Shown in pieces: positions 12,190 to 26,577 of a stretch of 64,000 bases of DNA. The stretch is from Psettodes erumei. Taxonomy: Eukaryota > Chordata > Actinopteri > Pleuronectiformes > Psettodidae. Both the position numbers and the translations under genes were made by a program. The notes below the pieces were generated by a model, which saw nothing but the letters and a program-made list of their open reading frames with translations, ran no database searches and was not told the origin of the DNA. The stretch spans positions 1,054,001 to 1,118,000 of the forward strand of contig JAFBJZ010000457.1 in assembly GCA_016785225.1 (NCBI GenBank), in the 5' to 3' direction. Within the stretch, counting starts at the first letter, position 1. Each line of letters opens with the position of its first letter.

Positions 12190-13408
12190 TTACTTGGATT
12201 TTGTGCCTCCTTTCCCAGTTTCATCTGCCTTCTTCTGCTTCTGTTTCATTATCTCTGCATCCCTTGAGGAGATTTCAGGAAAGAACACACTTTGTTAGGG
12301 CAGGCGCCACTGTAACCCACACCGGTGTAATGCAAACTGGCAACATCAGTAACTATTTAACTGGAATAGATTCTCAGGAAAAAATTATGATGATAGCATT
12401 GGGTTGTTTTTTTTTCTTTTAACCACAAAGTACTGATGAGGCTTTTTGCAGCACTGGTGATAGCAGCAGCTAGTACTGCACAACTGTATCATTCATAGGT
12501 TTTGAGAATATTCTTAAGGCAAAAAAAACAACATAAATGCATGATCACCAAGAATTGAAGTCTTCAGACCTACATTTAGGTTTTGGTTACAGTACTGCAA
12601 GAAAAAAATACATTGCTTTGGGGTTTGTTTTTTTAATGTCATGCAAGACTGCTACCTACCTCTGCTTCCGTGCAGCAGCAGACAGACCATCTTCGTTCCT
12701 CTTCCCTTTAGTCTGTTCAGTCGCCTTTTTGGCATTCTTCTGGCGTGCAAGCTCGCGTTGGTTTCCTCCTGCACGTCAGACAAAAGAGGGGGGAATGATG
12801 GGGCTGAGGAAAACGAGCACACTGCCGAGCGACGCGCCACGTATGTGAGCAAAAAACCCCTACGCTTGTGGGAATCTACGCTCCAGGCGAGAGCGAGACA
12901 TCAACAACTTCACAAAACAAGTGTCTACGAGCCATGACGTATACTGACAAAACGCCAGTTTATGTTAGGCGCGGCTGTATAATGGGAGAAATAACCAGCG
13001 CAGAACATGAGAGCAGCCGACGTGGCAGTCTTCATACCCAGAACAACAGCACAGAGGGCAGCAAAGCATCTCCCACCACAGTTTGTCCGCACAAACCGGG
13101 TAAATGAGGACAAGCGACGAAGGTAAAGCCACATTTGACGAAATGAAAATAATGACTATTCTTCGGTTTTACATCATGTAGTCTACAAACAGGCGTTAAC
13201 ACTCAAACAATCGCGTTGTGCCTCAAGATAGCTGTGGCTTTGCAGGAGGCCGAGGCTCGGACTAACAGCTGGGCAACTAACGACCCACTGGCCCCATCGA
13301 TGTTGACAAATGAGCAATACGCACACAATGCAACACGTCTGCACAAGCCCAACAAATCAATCTCAACCAAAAGATTCAGCACAGCCAATGTGTGTGTGTG
13401 TCTGTGCG

Positions 13409-13451
<43 letters not shown>

Positions 13452-13638
13452 TTTTACCAACCAAGACAGCACTGGTGTGAATTCCAGTGAAATAACCTTA
13501 CTGTCTGTTTCAGCAAATAGACTGAACCTGGGTCGGCCAGTGGCTAACGAGCGGCAGAAACGACGAGCACAAACTACATGCAATCGAATGTACGTGAATG
13601 CCTTACAGTCAAAATATATGTCGATACCCACTGGTCAT
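12190..13638 (-). CDS. serf2: SERF2-like small EDRK-rich protein (62 aa, three coding exons)
   Basis: Coding exons on the minus strand are 13638-13632 (7 nt: ATG ACC A, donor GTGGGT), 12768-12660 (acceptor ACGTGCAG, donor GTAGGT) and 12262-12190 (acceptor CTCCTCAAG, stop TAA). The phases join cleanly to a 62-residue protein beginning MTRGNQRELARQKN and ending in a K/G/T-rich tail. The SERF (4F5) signature is clear: RGNQRELARQKN at residues 3-14, a KGKR basic patch near 23-26, and DGLSAAARKQRDAEIM near 29-44. 'DGLSAAARKQRD' is the SERF2 form rather than the SERF1 form. Human SERF2 is 59 residues, so the length fits. SERF proteins are small, highly charged, disordered nucleic-acid-binding and chaperone-like proteins that promote amyloid aggregation; there are no membrane or signal segments. 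Odd residues are KNAKKATE, where mammals have KNMKK, and the extended GTKSK end. No exon is open enough to be found by a simple ORF scan. Confidence 0.9.
13389..13450. repeat. (TG)n microsatellite in serf2 intron 1
   Basis: Compound TG tract with a few C interruptions, perfect for the last 36 or so bases. The long open frames here on both strands (poly-CV and poly-TH) are products of the tract, not genes. Confidence 0.95.
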
Positions 13639-13759
13639 TTTAGCAATCGACGCTTCTCTCGCCCGAAATCCAGGTAGGCTCAGCCACAGGGCCGCAGGCT
13701 CCCTTCTCGTCGCTCCAGTCGCTGTTGTTGCTTTGGTTGCGCCTTAGTGTGGCTGCCAA

Positions 13760-13830
13760 ATATGCGCGAGACTTCCGCACGAGAACCAGAACATTCCGTT
13801 TCCCCAGGTTCCACTGCGCATGCGTAAATT
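13760..13830 (-). promoter_or_regulatory. serf2: serf2 CpG-rich promoter with NRF1 and ETS-like sites
   Basis: The region just upstream of the 7-nt first coding exon is locally CpG-rich. It holds a palindromic TGCGCATGCG at 13815-13824, the NRF1 recognition pattern, and CGGAAGT on the minus strand (13771-13777), an ETS/GABP core. Both are typical of TATA-less housekeeping promoters, which suits ubiquitous serf2. The exact transcription start is not visible; function is inferred from motif and position only. Confidence 0.55.
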
Positions 13831-15734
13831 CGCCACGCCTCAATTTTTAAAAGACGTTAAATAATAAAGATCAAATTGTAACTCAAGAAATATACCATGA
13901 AGTGGATTAGTTCATTTAAATGCGTGGTATGCATAAACGCCAGTCAAATAACCAATCACCATCAAACCAATAAATAAATAAAAAATGAAATCACCTAGTT
14001 AGAAATTCTTAAAGTTGCGTCTGTCATTCATGCAAAAGTCCAAAATTGATGAATATTTTTCCCTTTCAAATGACTGGATACAAGATGTCTAACATTACTG
14101 AAAGTCCATTCTCAGTGTATGAGTGCACACTTGTCCAGGACCAGGACTTGCTTCCAAACTGTTTGTAATATCACAAATCAGAACACCTTAGGCTCAGTTT
14201 TTAGCTGAACACAGAGATGTTTTCCACTTTCGGACGAAGAATTCATCATCTTCCAGTGTTTGAACGTTTCTTCACAGTGAAACTCAAAGCATCCATGAAT
14301 GGCTTTTCTTCTCCTCTCCTGCCACTTAGAGGCAGAGACACATATCAGAGCTGCACGTCTTTGTTCATAGTTGCTTTGTATTCATTGTGAAAATAAACTT
14401 AAAAATTAAAATAATTCAATTTGCATTTTTTTTACTTAAATTTGCAATGTAGATACAGTAAGCTAATAGACTTCAGTAACTTCAGGCAATTCACAGCTGC
14501 AGTTAAATTACAAATGTAAAAGCTTCCTACAAAAATACCAGCAGGTGGCAGAATATACTAACGGGAATATGCACGTGTACGTTCCTGGACAACTATCAGT
14601 CCCAAACAGCCATTCTTGACAGAGGCTACAAATTATTTAAAATATATATACCCATGGTTTTAGGGTAAAATTATGAAAATAATTAAATACTGAAATATAT
14701 TTTAATTTATATTCAATTTATGATCAATGTAGTTAATGAACACACACAGACACACACTATGGTCACATTGTAACTACATGTCTCCACTGATATTATTGAT
14801 ATTATAGCAATATAAAATATTAATACCTATCCATCCCTATAGGTTAAAGTACAAAAAAAGAATTTCCTATAAGTTGCATTTCTGTTTTTGCAGGTGATTG
14901 ATTAAGCCATGTCTGCCTAAAACTGAGCTTGTACCCATATTCTAATGCTATGAAGTCAGCATGTTTCATTTCAGCAGAAAGTTATTATTGTCTGCAGTTT
15001 TATTTCATGACACACTGTCATAGACATAACAGATGTGGATGAAAATCAAATGTAGTGTCTAATGTTGTAAAGGGGAGCTGGAGACTTAAGTCCATGGTTG
15101 ACAAGTTGAGAACAAATATACATTCTGCATATTGCAATTGGAATGTAAGTTTTAAAATGTGTTCATAATGATGGAAGTGGGCTGTGTGGAGGAGAATGAG
15201 GACTGGGTTGGGTTTCTTGCACAAATACTGTATTTTAGGGACATAATTGCTGTTTGAATACAATGAGCCATCAAAATACTGCTGTGATTGTCAAGCAAAC
15301 AGTCTATTTGGGTGAAGAATAAGATCTTCTTTGAATTTAATTATATGCTGTACATTTGGTCTGCAGGTCGCTGCATATTACGTCTCCATGTATGTTCGGC
15401 AAAAAACTTACTTTAACAGGTAAAAGTAGGATGCAAACACTTTTTTGTCATATTTCTCATTAAGCCTTGAGTTCAAAATTGTGTTTGTGCTTTTCCAACA
15501 TAAGTAGCAGTGATTTAAAAATATGCTTGCGACAGATGGTTATACATTACTGGCATGAATACACTATAAAAACATTGTCAGTAAAGAGAAAACGCTCTGG
15601 TTTCTGTTTTTGTTTTATTACTGGTTTTAGTTTACATGCTAATATTTGCTAATTAGCATTAAACGTGAAGCATGGCTGAGGCTGAAGATATAGATAATAC
15701 ATTTAGTTTTGCATTATGTGGTTAAAAGTCAAAC

Positions 15735-15930
15735 TATTGGATGAATCAAAATTTCGATCTGATAATGCCACGAGATGAAAAGTTGAGCAATCACCAACGT
15801 CGGGAGGCTTCTTCCTCTGGGGACCATGAATGTGTGTGCAAAACGTCATGGCAGTCCAACACTCCAGGAGTTGTTGAGTTTATTTCAAAGTGGTAGACCA
15901 ACTGACACATTGCTAGTGTGGCTAAAATTG
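15735..15930 (+). repeat. Dispersed teleost repeat (GGGGACCATGAATG family), copy 1
   Basis: Contains TCTGGGGACCATGAATGTGT, then TCATGGCAGTCCAACACTCC, AGTTGTTGAGTTTATTTCAA, AGTGGTAGACCAACTGACA and CTAGTGTGGCTAAAA in order. This is a repeat abundant in fish genomes. An antisense copy lies at about 19880-20080 and a short copy at about 60425-60530. It has no coding capacity. Confidence 0.65.
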
Positions 15931-18900
15931 TTACCTGGAGCCATTTTAATAGTTTGACAATTCAACTTATTTTTGAGAATTTTTTGTCTGAAGGTTAATT
16001 CCCCTCCTGACTGTACTAATTTTCAGGATATTATGTATTTCTGCCGCTCATGCACATTGTATATACTTGCCTGCATTTGTTATGGTTTATTTGACACATT
16101 ATTGTCAAGGAGTGCGAGTATATATTTCTTTGCATACAGATGAAATAGACATTATTCCATTTTTAGTTTCAGTGCCTCATAATTGTCTCTCACCAGATTT
16201 TTCCTGCTCTGGACACAAAGGAAAGATTTAGTTTTATATCGTAGTATTGAAACAGTTCATGGATCATGCCATTAAATGGTGTCATTTTGCCTACCCCCGT
16301 ACAGACTGACAAAATAAGATCCTAACATTAGCAATTGCAAACAGGGGATTAAGTGCAGCCGTGGCTTCTTTGTGCCACATGTGTGCTGTAGCATGAAGAC
16401 TTTAACAGTGTGTAGAACAGCATGTTGAACAATGTGGTCAGTTTATTGGGCTGGTGGCGACACAGAACAGCCCAGGATGTCTGCCTCTGACTTGTTTTCC
16501 CCACAGCTGCTTTCAGCCACAGCGTCCTGCTTCAAGCAAACTATTTTTGTCCTCCAGCGCAATTATCACCACCTGGTAATTTTGACAATGTTGACTGCTT
16601 CAGCTTTACAAAGCCTCTAAATGTTAATGCTGTCCTTGTGTGACTGCTGCTGCTCTGGAGCTCAGCAGCTGTTGACTGTCATGTATTCAATTTACTCAAA
16701 GGGAGATGATCGGGGAGGAAAAATTTATTTCATACTTAACTATGGGATTTTATATTAACAAAGAGACTCATTGTTCTTTTATTTGCAGCACATTTTCACA
16801 CTGACGAGTGACAGGCATCCTTTTAGATGATCACGTGTAAGTAAATTTGGGTGTGGGCGTGTCGTTGTCTATATTGTGTTTTGGCACATTTGGTTATGTC
16901 AAAGCACTCCTGTGTCAAAAGCAGCACGACAGCCACTGTTAGTTTGTCCTCCACCATTTTATTGCACAGGCTTCATGCATAGGCTGCCCTGTTTAGAGTA
17001 GTCTGTGCCAACGCTGATCATGAAGTGGTGAAGCACTGATGTGTGGCAGTATAAACATAGTGTGACAAGCTGGATAGTGCATTCCTCTCTGTCTCATTTC
17101 ACCGCTGTCATCCATCACGCTGCCAGAGTCCTGACTGCTGTCGTGAATGATTGATGAGACTTGCTGATCCCATCCTCGGCATTGCCTTAATGTCCCTCGT
17201 GCCCAGACTGTTGGAGCTAATTTTGACATGAGCCCATGAAATAATGGTGTTGCTCCTGCTGTATTGCAAACTGCTGTACATTTATATATTTTTGTCTCCT
17301 CCTCTCATTTTCTGACAGTGAGAGCAAACAAATCAAACCAATGTTCAGCAACTGAAACACGTTTCAAAATAAATATATTCTAATATCCTACACGGTTTTC
17401 ACGTGCATTATATACAGCATCATGTGGGCTACATCAACAGGGTTTTAGATTTGACAAACTTTTAAGTTGGGGGGCATGATGTGAGTGTTATGACTGGCTA
17501 TTATCTGAAGTGTTTGTCAACTAACAACTAACAGACATATGTTTCATGAGTTCAATTAAAGCAGCAGCATTTTCAAACTTGCTGATTCTTGAGTTACATG
17601 AAATGAGTTGTATGTGCAGCTCTCATGGGTATCACCATCTATATTATGCAACGCAGCGATCCATTTCACTTGCTCCTTTGTCCTCCTCTGTACTGGACAT
17701 AAAGCTTTCAGCAGTGTAAATACAGTTTACATTGTGGAAAGCAACACTAAAAGGGGTTAATGTGTTACATTATAGGGGGAAATAGGGCATGTTTGCATGT
17801 GTGTTGGCCAAAATGAGTGAAATGAGTCTTGATGAGGTAGAGATAGGATGTTGTACAGGTGCAGCGCCTGTACTGATTACACACATCATGTCTTTAACCT
17901 TCTCACACTTCACTTTGTTCGAGTAATCGGCTTTTACATTTTCGGATACAAGACACATCATTCTGGTTTTCTTTGTTTCACTCTCTTTCTGGAAGAGACA
18001 TAACTGAAAGCCTGTTACAAACATTAGAATATTAATTTGAAAAATAAGATTTTGGTCATTCAGACTATTGTATCCACACATTCCTTTCACAAATGAAAAA
18101 GAAGGTGGGGGAAGGACATTATTGCTGTTTTGAGGCAATCAAGCCAGACAAAAAACACTCTCACCTGATCTCAGGCATTTTTGGTCGACCCATTTTGTCA
18201 CCTTTTATTCTCGGTCTAACTACTGACACTGAGGGTAACCAGTCTACCTGGTCAAAAGTTATACGGGGACAAAAGAAGGTTCATGAGCGCCAAGGTAATT
18301 TCTCCTGAAGAGCAGATGTTGCACTGGTTGACCCTGTGCTATGGAAAACACTGAGCACAATCCAGCAGGGGTGGAGATTGGGCTGGATTGAATTTCAGTG
18401 ACAGGATCATGGATGTAACTTTCTGAAAGGGAAAAAATTCTCAGGGATTCCCAGAAGTCTAGTCATGTGCACAAGAACAAAGGAAAGACATGAAAAAAGC
18501 TCCCAAAAAAGAAAAAGATAGTTTTTGGTTCTGATTCAGGCACTGGGGTGTCACTGTGAATGGAGATTTTTACCCTTTTCCCCTCTCTGCATCAGCTGTG
18601 ACAAACTTGTACTCACCGTTTGATATTCTTATATGATAGTAGCTGTGACACCAAGTGAACATTGTGAGAATGAAAAGAAAACACAAATTCAGTCTCTTGT
18701 GGTGATCCAGCTACGTTGCAGTCTGCAGCTACTTGTGATGACCTGATCTCTGATACAGCTTAAATAAATGGTGTTTTTTTTAATGTATCAAAGGACAACA
18801 ACATTCATCTCAGGTGAAAAGTATTGCTTCATCTTTCTAAATTTACACATTCTGTTTTCTGGTGTGTTTATCTTGAGGGTTTTTTTTGTCCTGGTCACTT

Positions 18901-19879
18901 GTTACCTACTTTTAACAGCACCAAATTAAGGTGTGCACTAATTCAACACATCCACAAAGTTACTTCAGTGATTATCAGTGTTTCTTTAAAATGTTAGATA
19001 AAAAAGAACAAAGATCTCAGACAATTCCATAATGTCATTTTATGGATTTTCATTGTGCATGCTTCCACTATGCAGGGCAAAATAGGCTTACGTCAAGACC
19101 AGGCTCATTACAGTAATTAAATGAAATCATGACATTGTCCAGATAATGTGTTTTCAAAGGGTTGCCAAGGTAACAGCCATTTTCTCAGCTAATGCATTAT
19201 GTCCAGAATATAGGGATGACTAGATAACAGTGGATGGTGTGCTGGATCATACCAAGAGCTTCTGACAAGGCTGGATACTCCGACATCAAATTGATTTTGT
19301 TAATAGGATTATCCCACTAGAACTGCAGTATGATTAACTTCAAAGTAAAGACCTTATCTTTTTTTTACCTTTGCAAATATATTTCCTTCCTGTCTGTCTT
19401 TTCATCATCCTGCTGTTGACGGGCTCCCCACTGTCTCCTGGCTGACTCATCTTGGTTGGTTCCAGCGACAGACGATCTGACTGACAGCTCCCCATGCTGC
19501 ATGTAAAGTCAGAGAATTGTGAAATCTGGAGGATGTGCGGTCTGGACTCAGTGAAAACACTCTGTATGCATGAGGTGTTTCTGATTCAGCTGAGCTCTCT
19601 CAAAACAGATTTCTATGGCCAGGGTAATATTGAGATACTGTACTTTACACACAAGGTAGACATTATGGTACCTTCACAAAATGTGTCCAATGCAATACAT
19701 GTCATAGCTGTAGAAGCAGTATATAACAGCCTATGATGTCAAGCTTGTCACATGAAGCCTGTGCTTTTAATGCCTTTTAAGTTGTCAGACTGTCAGCTGC
19801 TGCAGTGGCTGTACTGGGCAGTTTAATATGAGCTAGAAAGAAAGAATACCTTTGACAAATTATTATGAGAAATGTCACT

Positions 19880-20080
19880 TGGTAGGTATCCTTTGGTTCA
19901 ACTGAATTTTCTCACAACTGTTGAATGGATAGCTCTGATATTGTGTCGACACTCATGATCCCCAGATGATGAATAACTTTGGCGATCCCATGACTTTAGC
20001 ACCACCAGCAGGTTGATATCTGAGGTTTTGAATGGAGTGTCTCCACAGCTATTGGGTGAACTGCCATGACATTTGGAAGA
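19880..20080 (-). repeat. Dispersed teleost repeat (GGGGACCATGAATG family), copy 2
   Basis: Contains TGAATGGATAGCTCTGATAT, then ACTCATGATCCCCAGATGAT, GACTTTAGCACCACCAGCAG and TATTGGGTGAACTGCCATGA. These are the elements of the family at 15735-15930 in reverse orientation, with a tandem second unit beginning near 20040. Confidence 0.6.
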
Positions 20081-21330
20081 AGTAAAAATTTTATGGCATA
20101 CATTTTCAAAAGTCTCTTCTGCAAGACATTCATATTACTGCACTAAATCAAACATGAAGAGTGATGGAAATAGGTCTATAAATTAAAAAAAGAGAGGTGA
20201 GGAGAGAAGCTCAAACCCAGTTTAGCCGATACTTTCTCACCTCCACAGCCCTGGACAGTCATGGTGCGGTGGGTGTGAATGTTAGACTGTGAATTTTGGA
20301 ACTTTGTAGAATGTAAAAAAATGTCTCCAGGGTTTTTTTTTAGACAAGTGGAAAGTTATAATTGATAACTTTACTGTATTGCATTTCTATGTTTGTATTA
20401 AGCTATGAATATATGACAAACTATTTAGATAACAATTTCAACATTTCTTTTTCTTTGCACAAAATATGAATATAAATGCTAAGCATGGCATGAACCTACT
20501 GATGTTCCCAAAAGAATTACTCTAAAAGTAGTACCCTTGATGTGGGAGTCTCCTCCATGGCAACTTGCCTTTACCAGGCCTCAATTAGCTGAGTGGCAGC
20601 ACACTTGGGAACCCCTTACCCATCTTGAGACAGGGCTCCCGGGACCAGAGCAGAGGGCAGTAGGGACAGCAGACTGGTTCTGTACAGTAAAGCCCATTAT
20701 TGTTGGTCTCAAGTGTAACAAAAATCCATAGTGCCTTTACCCGCAGAGAACACGTTGTGACAAATATTATGAAGGGTAGAATTAGATGTAAGGTGATCCT
20801 TTATTCCTGCTGCTGTTCCCAAGGCTCTTCAGCTATAAAAGCCAGTGTAATGTGGATAATGACAAATACTTAAAACAGTCTGTGTTGCGTGGGAGTTGAT
20901 TATTTCATGCCTTCACTTTAAAGCATCATCATTTGAAATCTGCACAGTGGATATTTGACAGTGTACACAGTATCTCGAATTGTGAACTGTAATCTTCAAC
21001 TTGCGAACACATCAGTTCAATTTAGTTGCTAACTTTTAATGCCAGCTTTTTGGTGCTGTGCAGGTGGTATACAATGGGTTTTTTTAAATGTATTATTCCC
21101 ACTGAAAATGACTGGACAGTTCTGTCAAGAGCAGTTAAGTTGTGGGTCATAATGTTACTCATGTATCAAGTTCCATGCTTTCAAGCTTAATTCTTATCTT
21201 TACATCGTTCGCGCTTAGTTATCCACAGTAATAATAATGTTTTCCTGCATGATACCCTGTGTGCTCGATGGTACTTTGACCAGCTAATCAGCAGCAGGAC
21301 TTTCTCATGCATACTAATGTTTAATACTTG

Positions 21331-21356
21331 ATTATGATAATGATAATGATAATGAT
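21331..21356. repeat. (TGATAA)n short tandem repeat
   Basis: Four or so units of ATGATA/ATGATAATG in a 26-base tract. Confidence 0.8.
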
Positions 21357-23833
21357 CCATAACCAAAATGACCATTTTCAAAAATATTTTAAAAATAGGC
21401 TGAGATTTTTTTTTCCACAGGAAGCCCTCTTCTGTCCTCTGTCTTGTGCTTTTTATTTTTTATTTGCACTAATTAAAGTATCTTTCTTTCCTTTAAAAGA
21501 ACCTAACCATGCAGCTGTGGCAAAGTGTAGCCACCTGCCCTGAATAAAATGACGTCTGTGGCCTGAGAGTGAGTCATCAAGATTCTTAAGAGCTGCTAAG
21601 AAAACTATAGCTGGCTGACTGTATCCCCCCATTCTCATAAAGCCCGGGATGAGACAGCTACAATCTTTCAGCTGAACAACAAGCATAAAATGAGCAGGAT
21701 TAAATTCTGAGAAAACACACTGTGGAACTCTTTTGTATGTTTCTAGTCCTTCAACATTTAACTGTGATTACCTGTTCATAATACATAATACGACTCTTGA
21801 CAGGGCAATGACTTTAATCAAGCTTCAAAGGGGAGAGCTTCATGTGGTGGCTACACAGAAAAAGAAAAGAAAAAGAGCTGATCTGTCTTTTGTTTTGTTT
21901 TTGTTTTTTTTGCGGGGGCAAAAGCACAGAAAATGACCAGACAGCCAGACAGCTTTGGTCAGACATTTTACACATTGACAGCCCTGTTATGAAGTCAAGA
22001 GTCTTGAAGTAGGAGCTTACATTTATTTATCACAGTTGCATTTTTAAGGCTGCGGCCACATCTTAATTTGAATTTTAGTGGCATTAGATTCATCAGAGTG
22101 TGAATGTCTGGTCACTGCATTACCCTGCTCCCTCCATCAAAACATGGTTTCATAGAAACAGCCCCTTCACTGGTCCCTTGACATAAATGCTTCACTAGTC
22201 TGGTGTCTGACTTTTATTGGATCGCTTGGCTCCTGCTCCCAATTACCCAATCCTGTTTCAGTGGCAGGCGCCATCATTGTTGTCTATTGTGCGTAGTGGC
22301 AGAGAGCTGGTTATGCCAGACCAGACTGATATTTTAATCAAAAAATTGACCAATTATACTAATTATGCTGTAAGAAACGCAGACATTAACCTTCCCACTG
22401 CTGAGATTTGCCTGTAAGTAGAATGTGGTTGTTGGTGAAGTGCTTGCCAACACTGAAAACAGGATGTATGGATGAGAGTCTGACAGAATTCATTAGAACA
22501 GGTATAGATACTGTACCTTAGGCATAGAATCATTTTCATGACATGTAAGTCCTGTCAAATTCCAACAACAGATAGAAAGAGTCATTAATGTTAGTCAGCA
22601 GCACTGACCAAGTGCAGGGATAAAGACTACTGTGATGTCGTGAGGATGGTTTTCCAGGTCAGGACAACACAAAGCAACCACTGTTTGACTGCTGTCTCTT
22701 TCCAGGCGTGGAATGATCAGTCACACCTGTACAGTCACTGTAAAGTGGCGGCTGTAAAGGGCCTGTGATCTCAATAAAACACCAAACACCTGGGTCTGCT
22801 TAGCAGTCTGTGATGGCACAGACCCGCAGGAACACACACATATACATTCACACACGAAAAGGGAATGAAAGGTGAGTCTTGTGTGATTGTGTTCCTTTGT
22901 GTGAAAGTTTGCACCCACCTTTACTTTGATGACAGAGAAAACAAATGTGAGAATCCCAGACGTGAACATAACCTGCAGACTTTGCTGAATAAGCCTGCCT
23001 CTCTGCGGTTGCAGTGGACTTCCAGGTCCAGATGCTTTTCTGTTATTGCAAAGTTTTTGGAGGAAGAAGGTGGTTTAGTTGAGCAAAGCTGCTTTACTTT
23101 ACAGCCTGTGAAATCATTGGCAAGATTGTTTTGATTAAATCTTATCTGACATTGTACTGTAGATAACTTCAGCAGGTTTTCATTTTGAGCCATGGTTCCA
23201 TCATAGCTTTGAATCTGTCTGCACAAGCCAAGCTCAAGAAAAACATGATACTAATGTTGTTATGCTTAACAGAGCAAAAGATAACAGCCTCAAGAGAGCA
23301 AATGTTACTTAACTATATTTTAATAAATTTGTTCGGTAGTCTATAATACACCACAGCACATATTGGAAACTGCCTGGACTCCTAACTGCAGCTTTTAGTG
23401 AGAGGTGGAGAGGTCTTGGACCTGTCTACTGCCAACATGCCTTGCAAGTAGCACACAGCCTTGAAATTCCTCCCCTTGTGAAACACAGAAGCCTTGAGTC
23501 TGACTTGATGCAACAATATCAGGATTCCAACCTGACAAATTTGCTTCAAGTGCAGTCGTCCAACAAGTTTTTCTTTAACCTTTCAAAGAGAAGCATTGAT
23601 TTATAGCTCTTTGTTGTTATTGTTATCTTAAATCTGTTTTGCTTATTAGTTTGTGACACATTCTTTCAAAAAAGTACAGAAAACTCTATAAACATGCTGT
23701 TGTGTTGACAGCAGGCATTAGCGTGTCAAAACCCAACACCTTTCCCAAATTCATAAGTGCTTTCTCACTCTGTGTCATGCACCAACCCTGCTCGCTGAAA
23801 TAACTGTGTGCGTGTCTGCATGCATGTGTGCCC

Positions 23834-23836
23834 TGT

Positions 23837-23880
<44 letters not shown>
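23834..23880. repeat. Compound (GT)n(GA)n microsatellite
   Basis: A perfect GT tract runs directly into a perfect GA tract, about 47 bases in all. Confidence 0.95.
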
Positions 23881-26577
23881 TGAATGTGAATATCCTCTCC
23901 AAGCCTGTCTTTGAGTCATTTGCACCATCTTTGTGAAAACTTTACTGATTAAATGTGTGCTTTGTGCATGCTTCTGTTTTTGTGTGTATCACTGATAAAA
24001 ATGTCATTATTGTTTATGCTATAATTTAAATACACACTGCAAGCAGAAAAAAGTTACCTCCTGGCATTGACACATACATGTACTGTGTATGGATGAAGCA
24101 AAAGTCATTAAAGCTAATGCATCATAGTTACTACATTCAGTTGTATGGTGGAGAGGGCTGGGAACAGCACATTTATTGTTGCTGGAGACGCCTCAGATTC
24201 TGCTAATGGGATATGCCGATCGGTTTTGGTTACGTTTTATTGTCAGATGACCTCTGGCAGCCACAGGAATTAAGACAGGAGCAAAGTAGGAAGTCTCACA
24301 TAGTGAAAGGAGCAAAGGTTTAGGAGAAGGCTGGGTGGGTCACCGAAACACAGGACCTGAGTTTTCTTGTGAAACATGAGATTTCTTTTAACTATGACCT
24401 TAACCGCACATTTTTTATGTAACATAACAATGGCAATGAAGGTCTTCTAATCTTAATGAGAAACTTATTTTAACCCCAAACTGAATCTTTTCCTAACCTA
24501 ACCAAGTAGCTTTTGTGCCTAAATCTAACTGAGCATTTACGGCTCCACAACCTTAAGTTTTTTTTAAATTATCGTTACTGTGATGACAAAGTTCCTGTAT
24601 GGTACACCTCCTATAGGACATATCCAAGAGTAAGTACAGATAACCTGTACTGTTGGATTGCATAACCTTATGTAGATAAGATGTTGCCATAAGCCTCCTC
24701 TTTTTTTAAACATCTGTTCTTCTTTCTCCTGCTCTGCAGGCCCATGTTAGAGCCATTTGTATGTCTGACACATCATTTTTTTCCAAGACCATTGTGCACT
24801 CTTTTTGGGGCTGTGATGTAGTGTGTATGATTTGACCTTTGGTGGTAATGTAATGGACACAATAGATTTTCACTTTAAACTGACTGCTCTGCACCAAAGA
24901 AGAGAAACATGAAGGACAATAGTATGTGAGCAAGCCCTGCTTCTTGCCAGTTGCAGGTGTCCTGGGAGTCATTGACCTCAGGTGTGAAACGTCACTCCCA
25001 GGGGGTCAGTGTGCATTAGCGGTCTCCCATGCAGCAGATGGCAAACTGCAGACAATGAGTGGATGAGACAGACGAGCCAGGTAAAGAAGCGGGAGGGGCT
25101 GAAATGTGTTAATCTCCCACTGCTTGGCTGTTGGAGGAGCAATTTCAGACCCACATGCATCAGTGGGAGGGGGAAGGACTGCTGCATTATACAGTGTGTT
25201 TCCCTCATCATATAGTTTTACAAAAGAAGGTTTATTGGATTGCAGGGAATTTCAGAAGCTGATCAGAAGAAAGAGTGTTTTTTCCAACTCTCAGATTCAT
25301 GGAAGTGAGCATGACGTGAAGATTCAGCACCACCTGTTCACTGTTGACCTCCAGCAACCCCTCCCCCTCCTATTATGTACTTTCATTCAGAGAGTAGCTT
25401 AGCAATTTAGTTAAATAGGCTTAGTTGTCAGACTCACCTGCTTTGCCAACCTCCATCATCACTTGCTGGCTTTCCCACAGTTATGCAAACACTTAAGTTA
25501 CTTGGATTTGCTATCACTTCAGCTTGCTTGTGTTTGCTGGGCTGTGAGATGCATGGATTCAAATCAGTTTCCTTATACTCAGCAGTGGGTTCAGTATCAG
25601 TTTTAGCCTCATTCTCTTCTGGGCCTCAACCAACGAGACAAAGGAAAGTTGAACAGACTGTCAAAATTACGATAGCTAAACCCATTAACTCATCAGGATA
25701 AGCATCTTTCCTGTCAAGGATTATGTACAAAATGATGTGTATTGCTAACTAATTTTATTTCCCTGGAAGCCCACATTCTATAATGTTTACAGTTGATGCG
25801 TTCTATGGGTGTAAATGTACTAACATAAAACTATAAACAAACTTCATTAGCAATTTCTTCAAGGGGTAATATATTTTTAACTTATTTTTTAGTGAATTAT
25901 ATGTAACAATCATTTTACAAGGTGAAATCTGAAAAAAGCTAAATATATGGTCTACTGTGCCTTACAGATGGAATGGACTGTGGATTACATAGAGTGTATT
26001 GAAACAGCATGGCTTGCAGTTAATTAAAAAAACTAATTTAATTTAATTTATTAATATTATTACTACTACTTTAAGAATAACAATCTCACTTTCAGACCAC
26101 ATTTACAGACTGGCAGAACTGGCCTTGCCTAGTCTTGTTAAATAAATAAATAATTGTCGTGTTATTGTGTTTGCGAGTCATTACACACGCATACTGACTT
26201 TTACATGGCTGGCACATTTAACGCACATTGTTATTTATCAAGAACGTTTGATCGGCTTGTTTGATCATGCCTGAGCTTTTTCACTGCCAGAAAGACAGGT
26301 ATAAACAAAACCTGCATGTGGTGTCACCAAGTGCATGTGGTGACACGCTTCTCACCTTATTCCTATTATAACGTGGATGCTGTTGTATTGTTAATTATGA
26401 TAACAAATGTGCATTATACCTTGTTTTATTCCATTACTGGTTTGATATTTAGGCACATGTAGCTTTTTATATTTGTTCACACACATGTGCATATCATCTT
26501 ATTTTCATTTACTTCGAATGCATACAATTTGATAAATATAATAATAATAATAATTATTATTATTATCTTGTTTTATC

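Noticed and set aside
13203..13677. Long open frames on both strands (142 and 153 codons) over serf2 intron 1 and exon 1
   Set aside because: They are opened by the TG microsatellite (poly-CV and poly-TH) and lie across a proven splice structure of serf2.
22140..22420. Conserved noncoding element in the serf2-ell3 desert
   Set aside because: The sequence is low in repeats and looks non-random, but conservation cannot be seen from one genome, so no claim is made.
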